DNA of 64,000 nucleotides from Cycas panzhihuaensis (GCA_023213395.1 CM041465.1:71989741-72053740); one strand, 5' to 3'; counted from the stretch's first letter, positions 46,023-56,581 are shown. Made by a program: numbers and translations. The notes: a model not told the origin generated them from the sequence alone.

Positions 46023-47873
46023 TTGATGAATTGGAGTTTCTTTGCTAAGACAGAACAAAGAAACAAAAGATACGAAAACACGGCGGTGGAGGATGCATTT
46101 GCATCCAGACTAAATCTCGGGCCAAGAGGAAGACAACAATTTCGAGGACCAAGCAGAACGTCAGATTCCAGAGGACGAGGACGCGGGTCAAACTCCAGAG
46201 GACGAGGACGCGGCAGAGAAAATAGAATATGCTACAACTGTGGAAGAACTGGACATTTTGCCAGCAATTGTAGAATCTTTGACATATGCTGCTACTACGG
46301 ACAAAGTGGACACTATCCTTATCAGTGCCCACAAAGACGAAGTGAAATTTATAAAGGAAAACGACCTATTGGCGGATACAACAAAGAAAATGATGAAGAA
46401 GAAGAAGACGAAGAGGAGACGGCCTTCATCACAGCATTGGTTACAGGAATGAAAGACAAAGACATATGGTACATAGATTCAGGAGCCTCTAAACATATGA
46501 CAAGTCGGGAAGAATGGTTCCAAACCATGAATCCATACAATATGGACAAGTCAGTGGAGCTGGGTGACAAGTATTCCCTTAATATAAAAGGGATTGGAAC
46601 CATTTCAGTAAACCTGAATGGAAATGAAAAAAGAATTGGAAATGTTCTTTTTGTACCAGATCTAAAAATGAATCTCCTCTCTGTCTCTCAACTGAGCAAA
46701 AAGGGTTTGAGAACCATTTTTGATGAAGAAGGGAATTGCCACATTTTGGATATGAAAAAAGATGGAAAAATTGTTGGAAAAGGAGTCAGATGCAATGATC
46801 TTTACAAACTCCTGTCAGATCCTGTACTTCCTTATTTGGAAGAAAAAGCTTGTACTGCTCTTAAATCTAATAATAAAGTATGGCATTTAAGGTATGGACA
46901 TCTCTCAATTGATACACTTAAACAAATGGAAAAGTCGGAAATGGTAAATGGTTTACCTAATATTTCATCAGATACATTTGTTTGTAAAGGTTGTCAACTT
47001 GGAAAACAACACAGACTTCCTTTTAAAGAAAGCACCTGGAAAGCTCAGTCTAAATTAGAATTGATACACACAGACATCTGTGGTCCAATTTCACCTCTGT
47101 CAATTAATGGATGCAGATACTTCTTAACTTTCATTGATGACTTCACTCGAAAGGTTTGGGTATATTTTTTACATAATAAGTTAGAAGTTTTTGAAACATT
47201 TAAAGAATTTAAGGCAGAAGCTGAGTTAGAATCAGGAATGAAGATCAAATGCATCAGATCAGATGGAGGAGGAGAATATATGTCAAAAGAGTTTCTAAAT
47301 TACTGCAAAGACAGAGGGATTCGTAGACAAGTTACAACTCCTTATACTCCTCAGTCAAATGGAGTAGCTGAAAGAAAGAATAGAACTCTGATGGAAATGG
47401 CTCGAAGCATGATGTATGGAGCAAAAATATCTAAGACATATTGGGCAGAAGCAGTTAGCACAGCATGCTATCTAATAAACAGAAGTCCAACAAGAGCATT
47501 GAAGAACATCACTCCAGAAGAAGCTTGGACAGGACAAAAACCCGATGTAAGTTTTCTCAAAGTATTTGGCAGTCAAGCATTTGTGCATATTCCTGATAAA
47601 AGGAGGTCCAAATTAGACGCAAAAAGCATAGAATGTGTCTTAATAGGATACAGTAAAAATTCAAAGGCATATAAATGCATAGATCCAAGAACAAATAGAA
47701 TCTATGTGAGTAGAGATGTCGTCTTTAATGAAGAAAACCCAGTTGAATCTTCACAAATTAAAGTAATAGAAAATGAAAAGGAACAGGAAACTGCCGAACA
47801 CAAAGTAATGCAAGAAGATGAGCCAGAAAATCAGTCAGAAGTTACTTCAGAAGACCAAGAAACTGAAAAATGA
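46023..47873 (+). CDS. Copia I gag C-terminus, protease and integrase (616-codon open frame)
   Basis: The longest intact frame in the window. After an RG-rich stretch (SRGRGRGSNSRGRGRGRE) come two zinc knuckles: CYNCGRTGHFASNC (complete) and CCYYGQSGHYPYQC (second Cys replaced by Tyr). Protease: DIWYIDSGASKHMTSREEW with intact DSG. Integrase: zinc module VWHLRYGHLSIDTL..CKGCQLGKQHRLPF; catalytic core ELIHTDICGPIS, CIRSDGGGEYMSKEF and YTPQSNGVAERKNRT, so D, D and E are all present; then SPTRALKNITPEEAW and RIYVSRDVVFNEENP. The annotated start Met is internal to the ancestral gag, so it is not a natural start. It ends at a TGA in the integrase-RT linker; the same frame reopens immediately. Confidence 0.9.
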   Translation: MMNWSFFAKTEQRNKRYENTAVEDAFASRLNLGPRGRQQFRGPSRTSDSRGRGRGSNSRGRGRGRENRICYNCGRTGHFASNCRIFDICCYYGQSGHYPYQCPQRRSEIYKGKRPIGGYNKENDEEEEDEEETAFITALVTGMKDKDIWYIDSGASKHMTSREEWFQTMNPYNMDKSVELGDKYSLNIKGIGTISVNLNGNEKRIGNVLFVPDLKMNLLSVSQLSKKGLRTIFDEEGNCHILDMKKDGKIVGKGVRCNDLYKLLSDPVLPYLEEKACTALKSNNKVWHLRYGHLSIDTLKQMEKSEMVNGLPNISSDTFVCKGCQLGKQHRLPFKESTWKAQSKLELIHTDICGPISPLSINGCRYFLTFIDDFTRKVWVYFLHNKLEVFETFKEFKAEAELESGMKIKCIRSDGGGEYMSKEFLNYCKDRGIRRQVTTPYTPQSNGVAERKNRTLMEMARSMMYGAKISKTYWAEAVSTACYLINRSPTRALKNITPEEAWTGQKPDVSFLKVFGSQAFVHIPDKRRSKLDAKSIECVLIGYSKNSKAYKCIDPRTNRIYVSRDVVFNEENPVESSQIKVIENEKEQETAEHKVMQEDEPENQSEVTSEDQETEK

Positions 47874-49586
47874 AATGATTCAGAAATTACTTCAGAAGAA
47901 GGACAAGCTGATGCATCGTCGTCAACCAGTCAAGGAGGCACCATCGAAAAAGAAGGCCCACAGAAACAGAAAAAGTTGCCAAAATGGTATATCAAAACAG
48001 TTGAAGAAGGAAATATATTAGAACAGAAAACCCGGGGGCAAAGGTCAAGAGCCCTTCTTAGCAAAGTTGAACCACAGAATTTTGAAGACGCAAAAGATCA
48101 TCACGAATGGAGAGAAGCAATGGACAATGAAATAAATTCAATCAAGAAAAATCAAACATGGGAATTAGTAGAACTACCTGCTAATAAATCCATTGTAAAC
48201 TGCAAATGGGTTTACAAAACAAAGAAAGGAGTAGATGGCAAAATTGAGAAACACAAGGCAAGGTTAGTTGCAAAGGGATACACCCAAACAGCAGGCGTAG
48301 ATTTTGATGAGACCTTTTCTCCAGTAGCAAAGATGAACACAGTAAGGATGAATAGCCTTGGCTGCTGCCCAAGGTTGGGGAATCTCTCAGATGGATGTAA
48401 AGAGTGCCTTCTTAAACGGTGAACTAGAAGAAGAAGTCTATATGCAACAACCGGAAGGATATCTTTGAGCAGAGACAGAGAATCTAGTGCAAATTGAAAA
48501 AGGCCTTGTATGGTCTAAAACAAGCGCCACGTGCAGTATGCAAAATTAGATCACTTTCTTGAAGAAAATAAGTTTATTCGGTGCAACTCGGACTCCGATC
48601 ATACATAAGAAAAAAGAACAACAAGATAACAATAATTGTTGTCTATGTAGATGATATGCTCCTTACTGGGAATGATGTAGAAGGAATTAAGTGGATCAAA
48701 AGTCAACTTCAGCAGAAATTTGAAATGAAGGACTTGGGTTCACTAAATTATTACTTGGGACTGGAGATAGGTCAACATCAAAACTACATAACTTTGTCCC
48801 AAAGTAACTACATCAAAAATCTGCTTGTTCGATTTCAGATGGAGAATTGCAATCCATGCACAACACCCATGGAAACAAATTGTGATCTAACGGTAGATAG
48901 TATGGAAAAAGATGCCGATGTTACCTTGTACAGACAAATGATTGGAAGTCTGATTTATTTGATGACCACCGGTTCGACATATCCTACTCAGTAGGACTAA
49001 TATCAAGATATATGCAGAATCCAAAATTGAGACAACGGCAAGCCGCAAAAGAATTACGAGATATCTCAAAGGAACAACAGGTCTCAAGTTAGTATATACA
49101 AAGGAGCATCCAATCGAAATAACGAGTCTGCGATTACGATTTGGTGACAAAGAACAAAGGAAATCCACAAGTGGATTTTGTTTTTTCTTAGGAGCTTCAG
49201 CAATCTCATGGTGCAGTAAGAAACAAGCTACAGTAGCTCTCTCCTCTATAGAAGCAGAATATAAAGCAGCCACATCAGCAACCTGTGAAGCTGTCTGGTT
49301 AAGACAACTTTTACTTGACTTAAATCAACAGCAGAAAGGAGCAACTTCTCTAAAATGTGACAACCAAAGTGCCATCAAGCTGACCAAAAATCCAATTCTA
49401 CATGCAAGAACAAAACATATTGAAGTTCATCATCACTTTATAAGAGAAAAAGTGCAGAATAAAGAGATAGACTTGGAATACTGTCCGACATCTGAGCAAG
49501 TTGCAGATCTCCTGACAAAACCTCTTGGGAGAGAAAGGCTCAAATATTTAAGAGACAAGATAGGACTTTTAGAGATAAAACATTAA
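47874..49586 (+). pseudogene. Copia I reverse transcriptase and RNase H
   Basis: Continues in the frame of the previous entry after one nonsense codon (TGA 47871-47873): KLPKWYIKTVEEGNILEQK, EWREAMDNEINSIKKNQTW, CKWVYKTKKGVDGKIEK, then one extra base near 48350 shifts [20 protein letters not shown]. Further shifts near 48470 and 48560. Active site VVYVDDMLLTGNDVEG (YVDD intact, about 48640). Thumb MKDLGSLNYYLGLEIGQHQ. RNase H after another shift at 48990: STSGFCFFLGASAISWCSKK, EAEYKAATSATCEAVWLR, KCDNQSAIKLTKNPILHAR, TSEQVADLLTKPLGRERL. Confidence 0.9.
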
Positions 49587-49810
49587 GAGGGGGTGTTGAA
49601 ATATAATGTTTTATCTAGGAAAGAAAAGGGGGCCATGTTAGACCCACCCTTAAATGTACTCATAAGATCATGCCACTTGGCAGCATCCAGGTGATCGGTT
49701 ACATTAGTAGTTGTAACCATCACATCACTGTTGTATATTTAAGCAGATTGAATCTCAATAGAAAGATGTACATTCTTCCCTCTGTTTTAATTTTGCTCTG
49801 ATTTTCAACA

Positions 49811-50208
49811 GGATATTGCTTCTTCCTAGGAACAACCTTAATTTTTTTAGCAGCAAAAAGCAACATACAGTTGCTTTGTCTTTGACAGAAGTAGAGTACA
49901 AATCAGCAGTGAATGAAACTTGTGGAGTATGGATCAGACAACTCCTAAAAGATCTTGGACAAGAACAAACATCACCTACTCAATTGTTCTGCAACAATCA
50001 GACCACAATCAAGATGACAAAAAATCCAATATTGCATGCAAGGACCAAACATATAGAAATGCATCACCATTTTATTACAAAAAAAATTCAAAACAAAGAA
50101 ATTGAACTTCTGCATTGTACTTCAAAAAATCAAACTGCTAATGTTCTTACAAAACCTTTAAGTAGAGACAAACTCACCTTGTTTATAAATAGATTAGGAA
50201 TAAAATAG
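49811..50208 (+). pseudogene. Copia H RNase H, 3' part
   Basis: GGATATTGCTTC resumes the SGYCFFLG block across the I insertion. After one frameshift: KKQHTVALSLTEVEYKSAVN, RQLLKDLGQEQTSPTQLFCN, NQTTIKMTKNPILHARTK, IELLHCTSKNQTANVLTKPL. Stop at 50206, then the polypurine tract. Confidence 0.9.
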
Positions 50209-50434
50209 ATAAAACATTAAGAGAGGGTGTTAGAACTAATGTTTTATCTAAAATACTTTGTAAAAGTAAAGTATTTCTAGGACACTTTATAAGGGTCATG
50301 TATCATTCCCCTTTCTCTCTCTGAGTGACAAATGGCAAGATCACATTGAGTGGTTGCCAATTGTCTAGTACAAGTTATAATGTATTTATAGAGGATTCAT
50401 TCTCATTAATGAAATGACTTGAGTTCTTCTTACA

Positions 50435-51725
50435 CTATAGCCCTTTGGACAACACCAACTTCACTGCATTCTCTTTCTTCGCAAGCACATATGTCAAGGT
50501 ACAAAAATTAATGGTTATGCAAGCCAGAACCACCCACCAATAGTCTCAACCCAACAACATTGGGACTGGTTCTCCAATCACTTAAATAGCTCCAAAAAAC
50601 ACTCAAAATCCACAAAAATGCTTCACAAAATAGGAAATTCCAACACAGTAGTGGTTAGTATGACTACCAAGTTAGATTTCAATCAATAATAGGCTTCAAT
50701 GATCTCCAAATTTGATACAAATCACTCAATAGAGAGAGATGTATTCACAACATATTATTTCAATGGCTTTTCTAAGGTTATGATATCCAATTTATATTGG
50801 AATATGCCAAAAGGCATATTTCAACATTGGTGGTTGTCCACAGAGGCTACATGTCCTTTCACTAAACGCACGTGATTTAAATCATGAAATAACACATATT
50901 AAGGGCCAAGTAAGGTTAAGCAACTTTAATATATATCAAACGTCACTTAATATATGTCAATAGACTTCAAACAATGTAAATCGAAGGGTGTGGCGACCTT
51001 ATGAGGGGTTGTGGCCCGCACAGGTTCAACCAAGCTCACCACAGCTTAACAATACCACCCACAGCTGGGAAAAACATCCAAGTGTAATCCCTCACTCATC
51101 CAAGTAGGTCTCGATCCACTTCCATGCAGGATTTACTCAAAGCAAGGAGGAAATCAAAGCTGAAAGCTCTCCAAAAGTCACCCAATCTCTGGCATCCATC
51201 AACACACATAAAATAATCCAAAATACAACTTTAAATGCTGTCCAACATCCTTATTATGAACAAAAAACCACCTTATATGGATGCAATCTCACCCTTAGGT
51301 AAGGAAATCGGATCTTCTTGATGTAATTTATTGATTTTTAATGCCAATATAATTGAACTCCTTCAAAATAAAGCAAAACTTACTTGAATGATGTCCAGTG
51401 ATGCCCAACACTGCTAGATCACTTTCAAAACATGCCCATTGGTTTTAGGCAGTGCCCAACACATCCAACCATCTCCGGATGACTCCACAACGAGTCAACT
51501 TGATCCAAAAAAGGCTTGCAAGTCAGATTTTTAACCCCAAAATAGTGTACTAACCTTGTTGATAGGTGAGTTTCACCTCCTCAACAACTATTGACCACTG
51601 TGCCTACTCCTACAAGTTGTTGGAGAAGATAAATCCTCAAGAAACTTGGGTTCTGTTGACTTTACTCGGTAACCTATGATCTTATTACTCCACCCAACTC
51701 CGACTTCAATTGTGTAGGACCCTAT
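50435..51725 (-). other. Leader of element C, noncoding
   Basis: About 1.3 kb, no gene recognised, between the H insertion and a primer site. Its position (upstream of the gag at 39960 once H is removed) fits the 5' leader of element C. Confidence 0.5.
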
Positions 51726-51738
51726 GGCTTTGATACCA
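51726..51738 (-). other. Primer-binding site of element C
   Basis: Plus strand GGCTTTGATACCA, complement of TGGTATCAAAGCC, one change from the initiator-Met site, directly before the LTR edge TGTTAAGAAACATG at 51739. Confidence 0.75.
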
Positions 51739-51949
51739 TGTTAAGAAACATGAATGAATGCATACATGTTTACATCTCACGGAATCTTTACCATACACAA
51801 TAAGCAAACAATATAAACAAAGAACGATTGCACAATACAGAGGATATACGTGGAAAACCCTTTCGGGAAAAATCTACTTCAAAGATCTATCGATCATATT
51901 GATTTCAACCTAATTGATATGAATATACAAGGGACTTCAAGGTACTTAT
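51739..51949 (-). repeat. 5' LTR of element C, first part
   Basis: TGTTAAGAAACATGAATGAATG, then GAATCTTTACCATACACAAT: parallel to the LTR at 20374-20694. Element G is inserted at 51949; the LTR resumes at 58044 and ends GCCATGCTAACA at 58114. Confidence 0.7.
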
Positions 51950-52259
51950 TGTGAAAATGCACACACTCAATATACGAGAAACAAAATGAACAACAACAAA
52001 AACTAGTATTGATCTATTGATATATTAAATATTGAGTGTGTACATATAACATTGTAAAGCCATTTTAAAAAATATAATGAGTTGATCATGCAAGGTGACA
52101 TAGGGCACCTTGTATGATCAACGTTGTAATGGCTACAAAATAGTGTGTGCCCAATAGACCCCACACATGTAGGTTCACAACATTAAGTTGTGACTAAACC
52201 CAACTATGACAATAAGACCCTTAACATATATCTCACAAATTAAACATTATATTCCAACG
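51950..52259 (-). repeat. 3' LTR of element G
   Basis: TGTGAAAATGC to ATTCCAACG (partner ends ATTCCAATA; consensus would be ATTCCAACA). Contains GAGTTGATCATGCAAGGTGA and GACCCCACACATGTAGGTTC, both shared with 57737-58043. Confidence 0.9.
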
Positions 52260-52379
52260 TCCCCTTATAATGTTTAATTTCTTACAAACACAACCTCTAC
52301 TCTTTTGACATTTCTTTGACCAGGATGAATCTCAATCAATTAAAGTGAAAAATAGGTTCAGGAACTAGCCACAAAGCAA

Positions 52380-52552
52380 TCCATCTGTGTATATCCTGAG
52401 ATCATTGTAGTATTCGCTACTACAGTTTGCTTGGATATTTTGTCAAACATTTTACGAGCAGCCTTAGTATTGCTACGACAAAATTACCTGATTAAAACTG
52501 CCAAATTGGCACATGCCAAGAGAATGCAAACAAAGGTGAACTCATTAAGTAG
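52380..52552 (-). pseudogene. PPR protein fragment in element G
   Basis: Minus-strand frame reads NEFTFVCILLACANLAVL, then after a stop AARKMFDKISKQTVVANTTM and ISGYTQMD. These are the signature phrases of a plant PLS-class pentatricopeptide repeat protein (P-N-E-F-T-F-x-x-V-L-x-A-C-A-N-L and A-R-K-x-F-D-x-M, W-N-T-M-I-S-G-Y). About 35 residues that should lie between the two blocks are missing, so the fragment has an internal deletion. PPR proteins bind organellar RNA. This family is large and usually intronless, so this fragment alone does not tell how it was captured. Confidence 0.75.
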
Positions 52553-52768
52553 AGTACCAATTTACTACGAATGTCAACACAATCTCAAGTGAAGGAAGTA
52601 GCATTCATGCCATCTTCCACACAAAAGAGAAAAACATTATTATAAATGGCAATGAGGAAGGCAAATTATTTGTGCCTCCAAACTCAATATCTTTATATTA
52701 CATCTAGCATAAACTAAAATAATTGCAGTATTGAAAACACATCTACAATTAAGGTTTAATGAGAATAC

Positions 52769-53234
52769 TCATATCTTTCTCCCTACAAATCTTGTCAAAC
52801 ATGTTGTAATGGCAATAACAACTCCAGTACTTCTAAATGTGGGGAAACTAGAGAAAAGAAGAAATATTATATTAATCCTCAAATCGGATGGTGCAAGGCC
52901 ACCAATCAAACTACTAACTATGCCTCCCATTGCCATAGCCAACCATGATAACGACTGCATATCTCTAGCAAATGTTGCCCTCTCCTCTCTTGCAGCCTCT
53001 GCAACCATAGCATCGACTACAACATTTGGCATGGAAAAACCCAAGTTTTGTAATATTAGAAATAGGGTAAGTGAAACATGTGAATTCCTCACAGATTTTG
53101 CAACCCCAAGAACAAGCCATCGAACCAATGATAGAATGCTTACCATGATTAAATATGGCAAACGCCTCCTACCACGAATAAGTGCAAAGTTTGACTAGAT
53201 TCCATATAAAAGTTTTACACTCCATGAAAAAATA
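52769..53234 (-). pseudogene. Folate-biopterin transporter (BT1 family) fragment in element G
   Basis: Frame begins WSVKLLYGI, one stop, SNFALIRGRRRLPYLIMVSI, then VSLTLFLILQNLGFSMPNVV, VDAMVAEAAREERATFARDM, QSLSWLAMAMGGIVSSLIGG and IFLLFSSFPTF. This follows the BT1/FBT pattern: W-x-x-K-P-x-Y-G, a basic R-R-x-x-Y loop, then D-V-x-x-D-x-x-V-x-x-x-A-R and L-Q-S-L-x-W-x-x-x-x-x-G-G. These are major-facilitator proteins for folates. Only a central part (about 150 residues of the usual 450 or so) is present. It begins within about ten bases of the end of the ALDH22A1 fragment. Confidence 0.78.
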
Positions 53235-53240
53235 CAACTA

Positions 53241-53564
53241 TCTTCGTTGCTTGAAGCTACTCTTTGCCCACACCTTTTCTGCCTCCCTCGCTTGACTAAC
53301 ATATTCCCTGACCTCATCTGGGGTCAAGGCTGGGAAAAAACCAAGCTATTTCACTGTAGCAGGTTCGTAACATTGAACTCTGTCTACTTGCACTCCTTAC
53401 CCTTTTTTTGGAATATATATATAGCTTTCCTCCATGGTTTGGCTATCATTGTCCAGAACATCAAAAGCGTCGGTTGCATGCACAACAGGAGGGATAAGAA
53501 TCAATAGAAGACAACATAATGCAAATGTACAACTAATAACGAGCATCAACCACCACAGTTCCAT
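53241..53564 (-). pseudogene. ALDH22A1: Aldehyde dehydrogenase 22A1 N-terminus in element G
   Basis: ATG at 53564-53562 opens MELWWLMLVISCTFALCCLL, a membrane-anchor or signal segment, then ILIPPVVHATDAFDVLDND and SQTMEESYIYIPKKG. After a frame change it continues VQCYEPATVK, a stop (Tyr codon to TAG), [20 protein letters not shown] and [15 protein letters not shown]. The order and wording match the N-terminus of plant ALDH22A1 ([31 protein letters not shown]-x-R-R) as I know that family. About 105 of some 590 residues are present; no catalytic Cys or Glu. It ends right after Q-R-R, next to the transporter fragment. Confidence 0.85.
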
Positions 53565-53934
53565 TCCTCCACTATTAAAGCTTATAGAGAATCAATCCTA
53601 TGACCTTGTACCAAACAAACCTCCATCATTCTACACAAGAAAATAATCATTCTGCATCAAAGGAGTATCATTCTCTATCATGTTCTTCGTCTTGAGTGAA
53701 AGAAATGATACTGATGGACACAATATAGGTCACCCACGGAACGCTAGGTAAATTATTCAATTTTTCCATTAGCTATTCGAAATGCAAAAGAACGTTGCCT
53801 TGCAAGACTCAGCACTAATATTACCCTTGTTGAGGGTTTGACCGTGTTCCAGTAGGATGCCATCGGGAACTACCTTGAACCTGAAGGATGCATGCAAAGT
53901 CTTCCATGCCTTAGGTGAAGATTTGAAGATGCAT
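53565..53934 (-). other. Unassigned segment between ALDH22A1 and enolase fragments
   Basis: A 60-codon frame (53951-53769) reads SPKAWKTLHASFRFKVVPDG, ILLEHGQTLNKGNISAES. It looks coding but I do not recognise it; it could be a further captured piece. The remaining 200 bases up to the ALDH22A1 ATG may be that gene's 5' untranslated region. Confidence 0.4.
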
Positions 53935-53937
53935 TCA

Positions 53938-54580
53938 TGCGTCTTGTCCATATTTTGCCTTGATGATGCCCTTCAAAAACTGATATACCTCGCTACCCAT
54001 GCGTATTGCTTCAGAAAAAGAAGTTGCCCCTAAAGGCAAGATCATGAACTCTTGCATTGTTAGCTTGTTGCTAGCATGGCTTACCCCATTTATTACATTG
54101 AAAGTTGGAACTGGCATGACAGACTACATCATTCCAACTATTTCCTGAATATGCTTATACAGAGATATGTCATTTGCCCCCGCACCAATTTTGCATACGC
54201 TTAATGATACTCCAAGTATAGCATAGGCCCTAGTTTGGATTTGTTTGTTGTTCCATTAAAATCCACCATTATCGCATTCACATCCTTTTGATTCCTAATA
54301 TCAAGGCCTATCAATCGAGGAGCCAAAATGTCGTTAATATTCTTAACACCATTCAAAACACCGTTGCCTCCGTAGACTGAATTATCTGTCTCTCAGCTCG
54401 AGCGCTTCGTAAATTCCAGTGGACTACCCACTGGGCACTATTGATCTATAGACTAAATCTGTCTCCAGATCTACTTCTACAGTGGGATTGCCCTTGCTGT
54501 CTATCATCTACCTTACTTTTACTGTTTATTTTGCGACGCTTCTGTATTCCAAACTTTGGTGCGGATGTGACTGCAATCAA
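53938..54580 (-). pseudogene. Enolase fragment without introns in element G
   Basis: Continuous homology to plant enolase (2-phosphoglycerate hydratase, glycolysis): MIDSKGNPTVEVDLETD (54513 down), VPSG, stop, [154 protein letters not shown]. That is about 195 codons, from near the mature N-terminus to just before the N-V-G-D-E-G-G block, with two or three frameshifts and a few stops but no intron. Plant enolase genes are intron-rich. The ATSF..MGSEVY wording suggests the plastid-type isoform. About 54525-54580 may be transit-peptide sequence. Confidence 0.85.
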
Positions 54581-55020
54581 ACTTCTAATTGAGCAAATTT
54601 ATTGCTTTGAAGATGATGTTGATAATGGTGGAAAGGCAATGGGGATCCCCAACAAATTTGATTTTTTCCATTTTGAAGAAAAAATTAAAGAATTGCAAAA
54701 TCTCAAAATGGAGGTATAGGAGAAGGCTGCCATGGAAATTGTAGAAAACATGGTTGGGCTGAATCTAAGCTAAATTGCAATGCAAATACAAAGGAAGGGG
54801 AAATATAAATAGAACCATAAATGAGGAGATGGTAGTGAGAAAATGCGCCCACACCTTCAATGTTATGTGATCATTATGGTGGCCAAAGCGGCGAGTTTCC
54901 CATGGGAGATGACGAGGCGAGGATTTTTGTGCAAATCCTAAACTTAATAAGAATACTCAATCCCTGAATGCTAGAATTGCAGTAGCTATGGGTGTTCAAT
55001 TATACAATGATAACAAGTCC
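54581..55020. other. Element G interior between enolase fragment and F, unassigned
   Basis: A plus-strand frame (to 54719) ends NKFDFFHFEEKIKELQNLKM, coding-like but unrecognised. No clear gene on either strand. Confidence 0.35.
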
Positions 55021-55602
55021 TATAGCGATCTAGTTCTACTTTTATAGCAATTTTCCTCAAAAATACATGTAATAATCCACAAAAGACAATAACTAGATGT
55101 TATTCAACAGGAAAATGAACAAGGAACAGGAATTATAGAATCCACCAAAGTAAATAATAATCTTTATTGTCAAATAATACCAAAATAGAATGAAATTACA
55201 ATAAAATACCAATCTTTCTTGAAGAAGTGAGCTCCCTTCATCAAGGCAAGGAACCCTCCAAATTGCAGCCCCAAATGGGTGAGCTAATTACAGCCCTAGA
55301 ACCGAAAATATGCAACCAAAAGAACCTTCGATGATGGTTTGCGATGCAGCCCAAACTTCTATATATAGTGATCAAAATACTTCAATTAGAAGTCAGCCAG
55401 ACTGAGTGATATTATCCTTAATACTACTTAAATAGAAGTCGGCCAGAACTTCTCCAAAACTAATAGGCTAACTTTAAATGGTCATAACTTTTGATAGAGA
55501 TGTTGAAATTGACTTTCGTCTGAACTGTTGGAATCGTCGTTTAGAGACCTTTGATTTGAATGGTCATATGCTATACCTTTGACCATATTTTGGAATGCTA
55601 CA
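55021..55602 (-). repeat. 3' LTR of F
   Basis: TATAGCGATCTAG to TGGAATGCTACA, 582 bp. The 5' LTR lacks roughly 170 bp of it near the left end. Confidence 0.85.
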
Positions 55603-56581
55603 ATTCCCCTCCCCTTAAAATAATACTTTGCCCTCGAAGTATTGAGAAATGCTTGTAGCTCGGTCTAATCTTCCAACCACCTCCTGCTAAATCTTGTAGG
55701 TCGTGAAGATTTGGTTTGATCTTGCATCTTCTATGGAGCTTTGCTAGCAGGCGTCTTGAATTCGCTGATGTTTGTTCTTAGGGCTAGGTACATGTTGTGT
55801 CTTGTTCTGAATCGGAAGGATCCACGGACCTGTGAGTTATCTTAAATATCTTGTCCTGGTATTGCCTTGAATTTACACATTTTGTTTTCAGATGGAGTGG
55901 ATCTTGGAAAAAGACGTGAAGGCTTCGTGAAAAGAATTGATCATGAAGGTCATGGATTGGTGATTGCTTATTGTGAAAGAAAGTAAAAGAGGAATTGTGA
56001 ACTGAGATCAAGCATAGCTTTGAAGGTATAGGAAGAAGGGATAAATTTTGGAATATGTCTTGGATGGAGATGAAAGTTTATACAAGTTTTGTTGAACCAC
56101 AACACCTTTTGGGAGATAAAGATGGATGGGGAATTTGTGATAGAAGTTTTTTATGGAAAAAAAACTTTAATAGGCTTTTAGGATTGGTACTCAAATAAAA
56201 GAAAAGATTTAACGAGAAAAGACGATATTGATAATATGGAATTGAGGAGGTTTGGGAAAAGTCAAATGGGGTTTTGTAAGGGCCAATACTAAGAGATAAG
56301 ACCTGACGAACAGATTTAAGTTGTAGCATATCCTATTGAGAAAGTTCTATAGGGGGTGAAGGAGTAGGTGAGTACAAAGATGAACTAGAGTTACTGAGGG
56401 AAATTAAAATTTGACCTACGAAAAAACTAAAGGTAGGGGAATTAAGAGCATGGTTAACTATGGGTGGAGGAGTAAAGGCCTTTTGTATTGCCATTGAACT
56501 AAGGAAAGATAGAGGACATACAAGACTACCGAACAAAATGTGCATGTGCAATACAGGATCAGTGGGTACCTTGCATGAAAT

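Larger units (their letters stand above)
44608..49810 (+). mobile_element. Copia element I, very recent insertion
   Basis: LTRs 44608-44823 (216 bp) and 49594-49810 (217 bp) differ by a single extra A (CCCTTAATG against CCCTTAAATG); primer site 44824-44835 exact TGGTATCAGAGC; polypurine tract 49584-49593; TSD GGATA at 44603-44607 and 49811-49815, perfect. It is inserted in the RNase H of copia H. Length 5203 bp, all copia domains present, but the coding region carries several frameshifts and stops. Confidence 0.97.
40009..50434 (+). mobile_element. Copia element H, carrying copia I
   Basis: LTRs 40009-40215 and 50228-50434 (207 bp each, about 13 differences, 6%), primer site 40217-40228 (GTAACAGAGCGG, degenerate), polypurine tract 50217-50227, flanks TTATA (40004-40008) and CTATA (50435-50439), a TSD with one change. 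Its RNase H is interrupted at 44607 by copia I. H is inserted just upstream of the gag start of element C. Confidence 0.92.

Noticed and set aside
52731-53198. Plus-strand ORF of 155 codons over the transporter fragment
   Set aside because: It is the antisense shadow of the minus-strand folate-biopterin transporter frame, which has clear family motifs.
51950-55020. Helitron as carrier of the host-gene fragments
   Set aside because: I saw no convincing CTRR end with hairpin bounding the fragments, while LTRs, primer site, polypurine tract and TSD are present. Not excluded formally.
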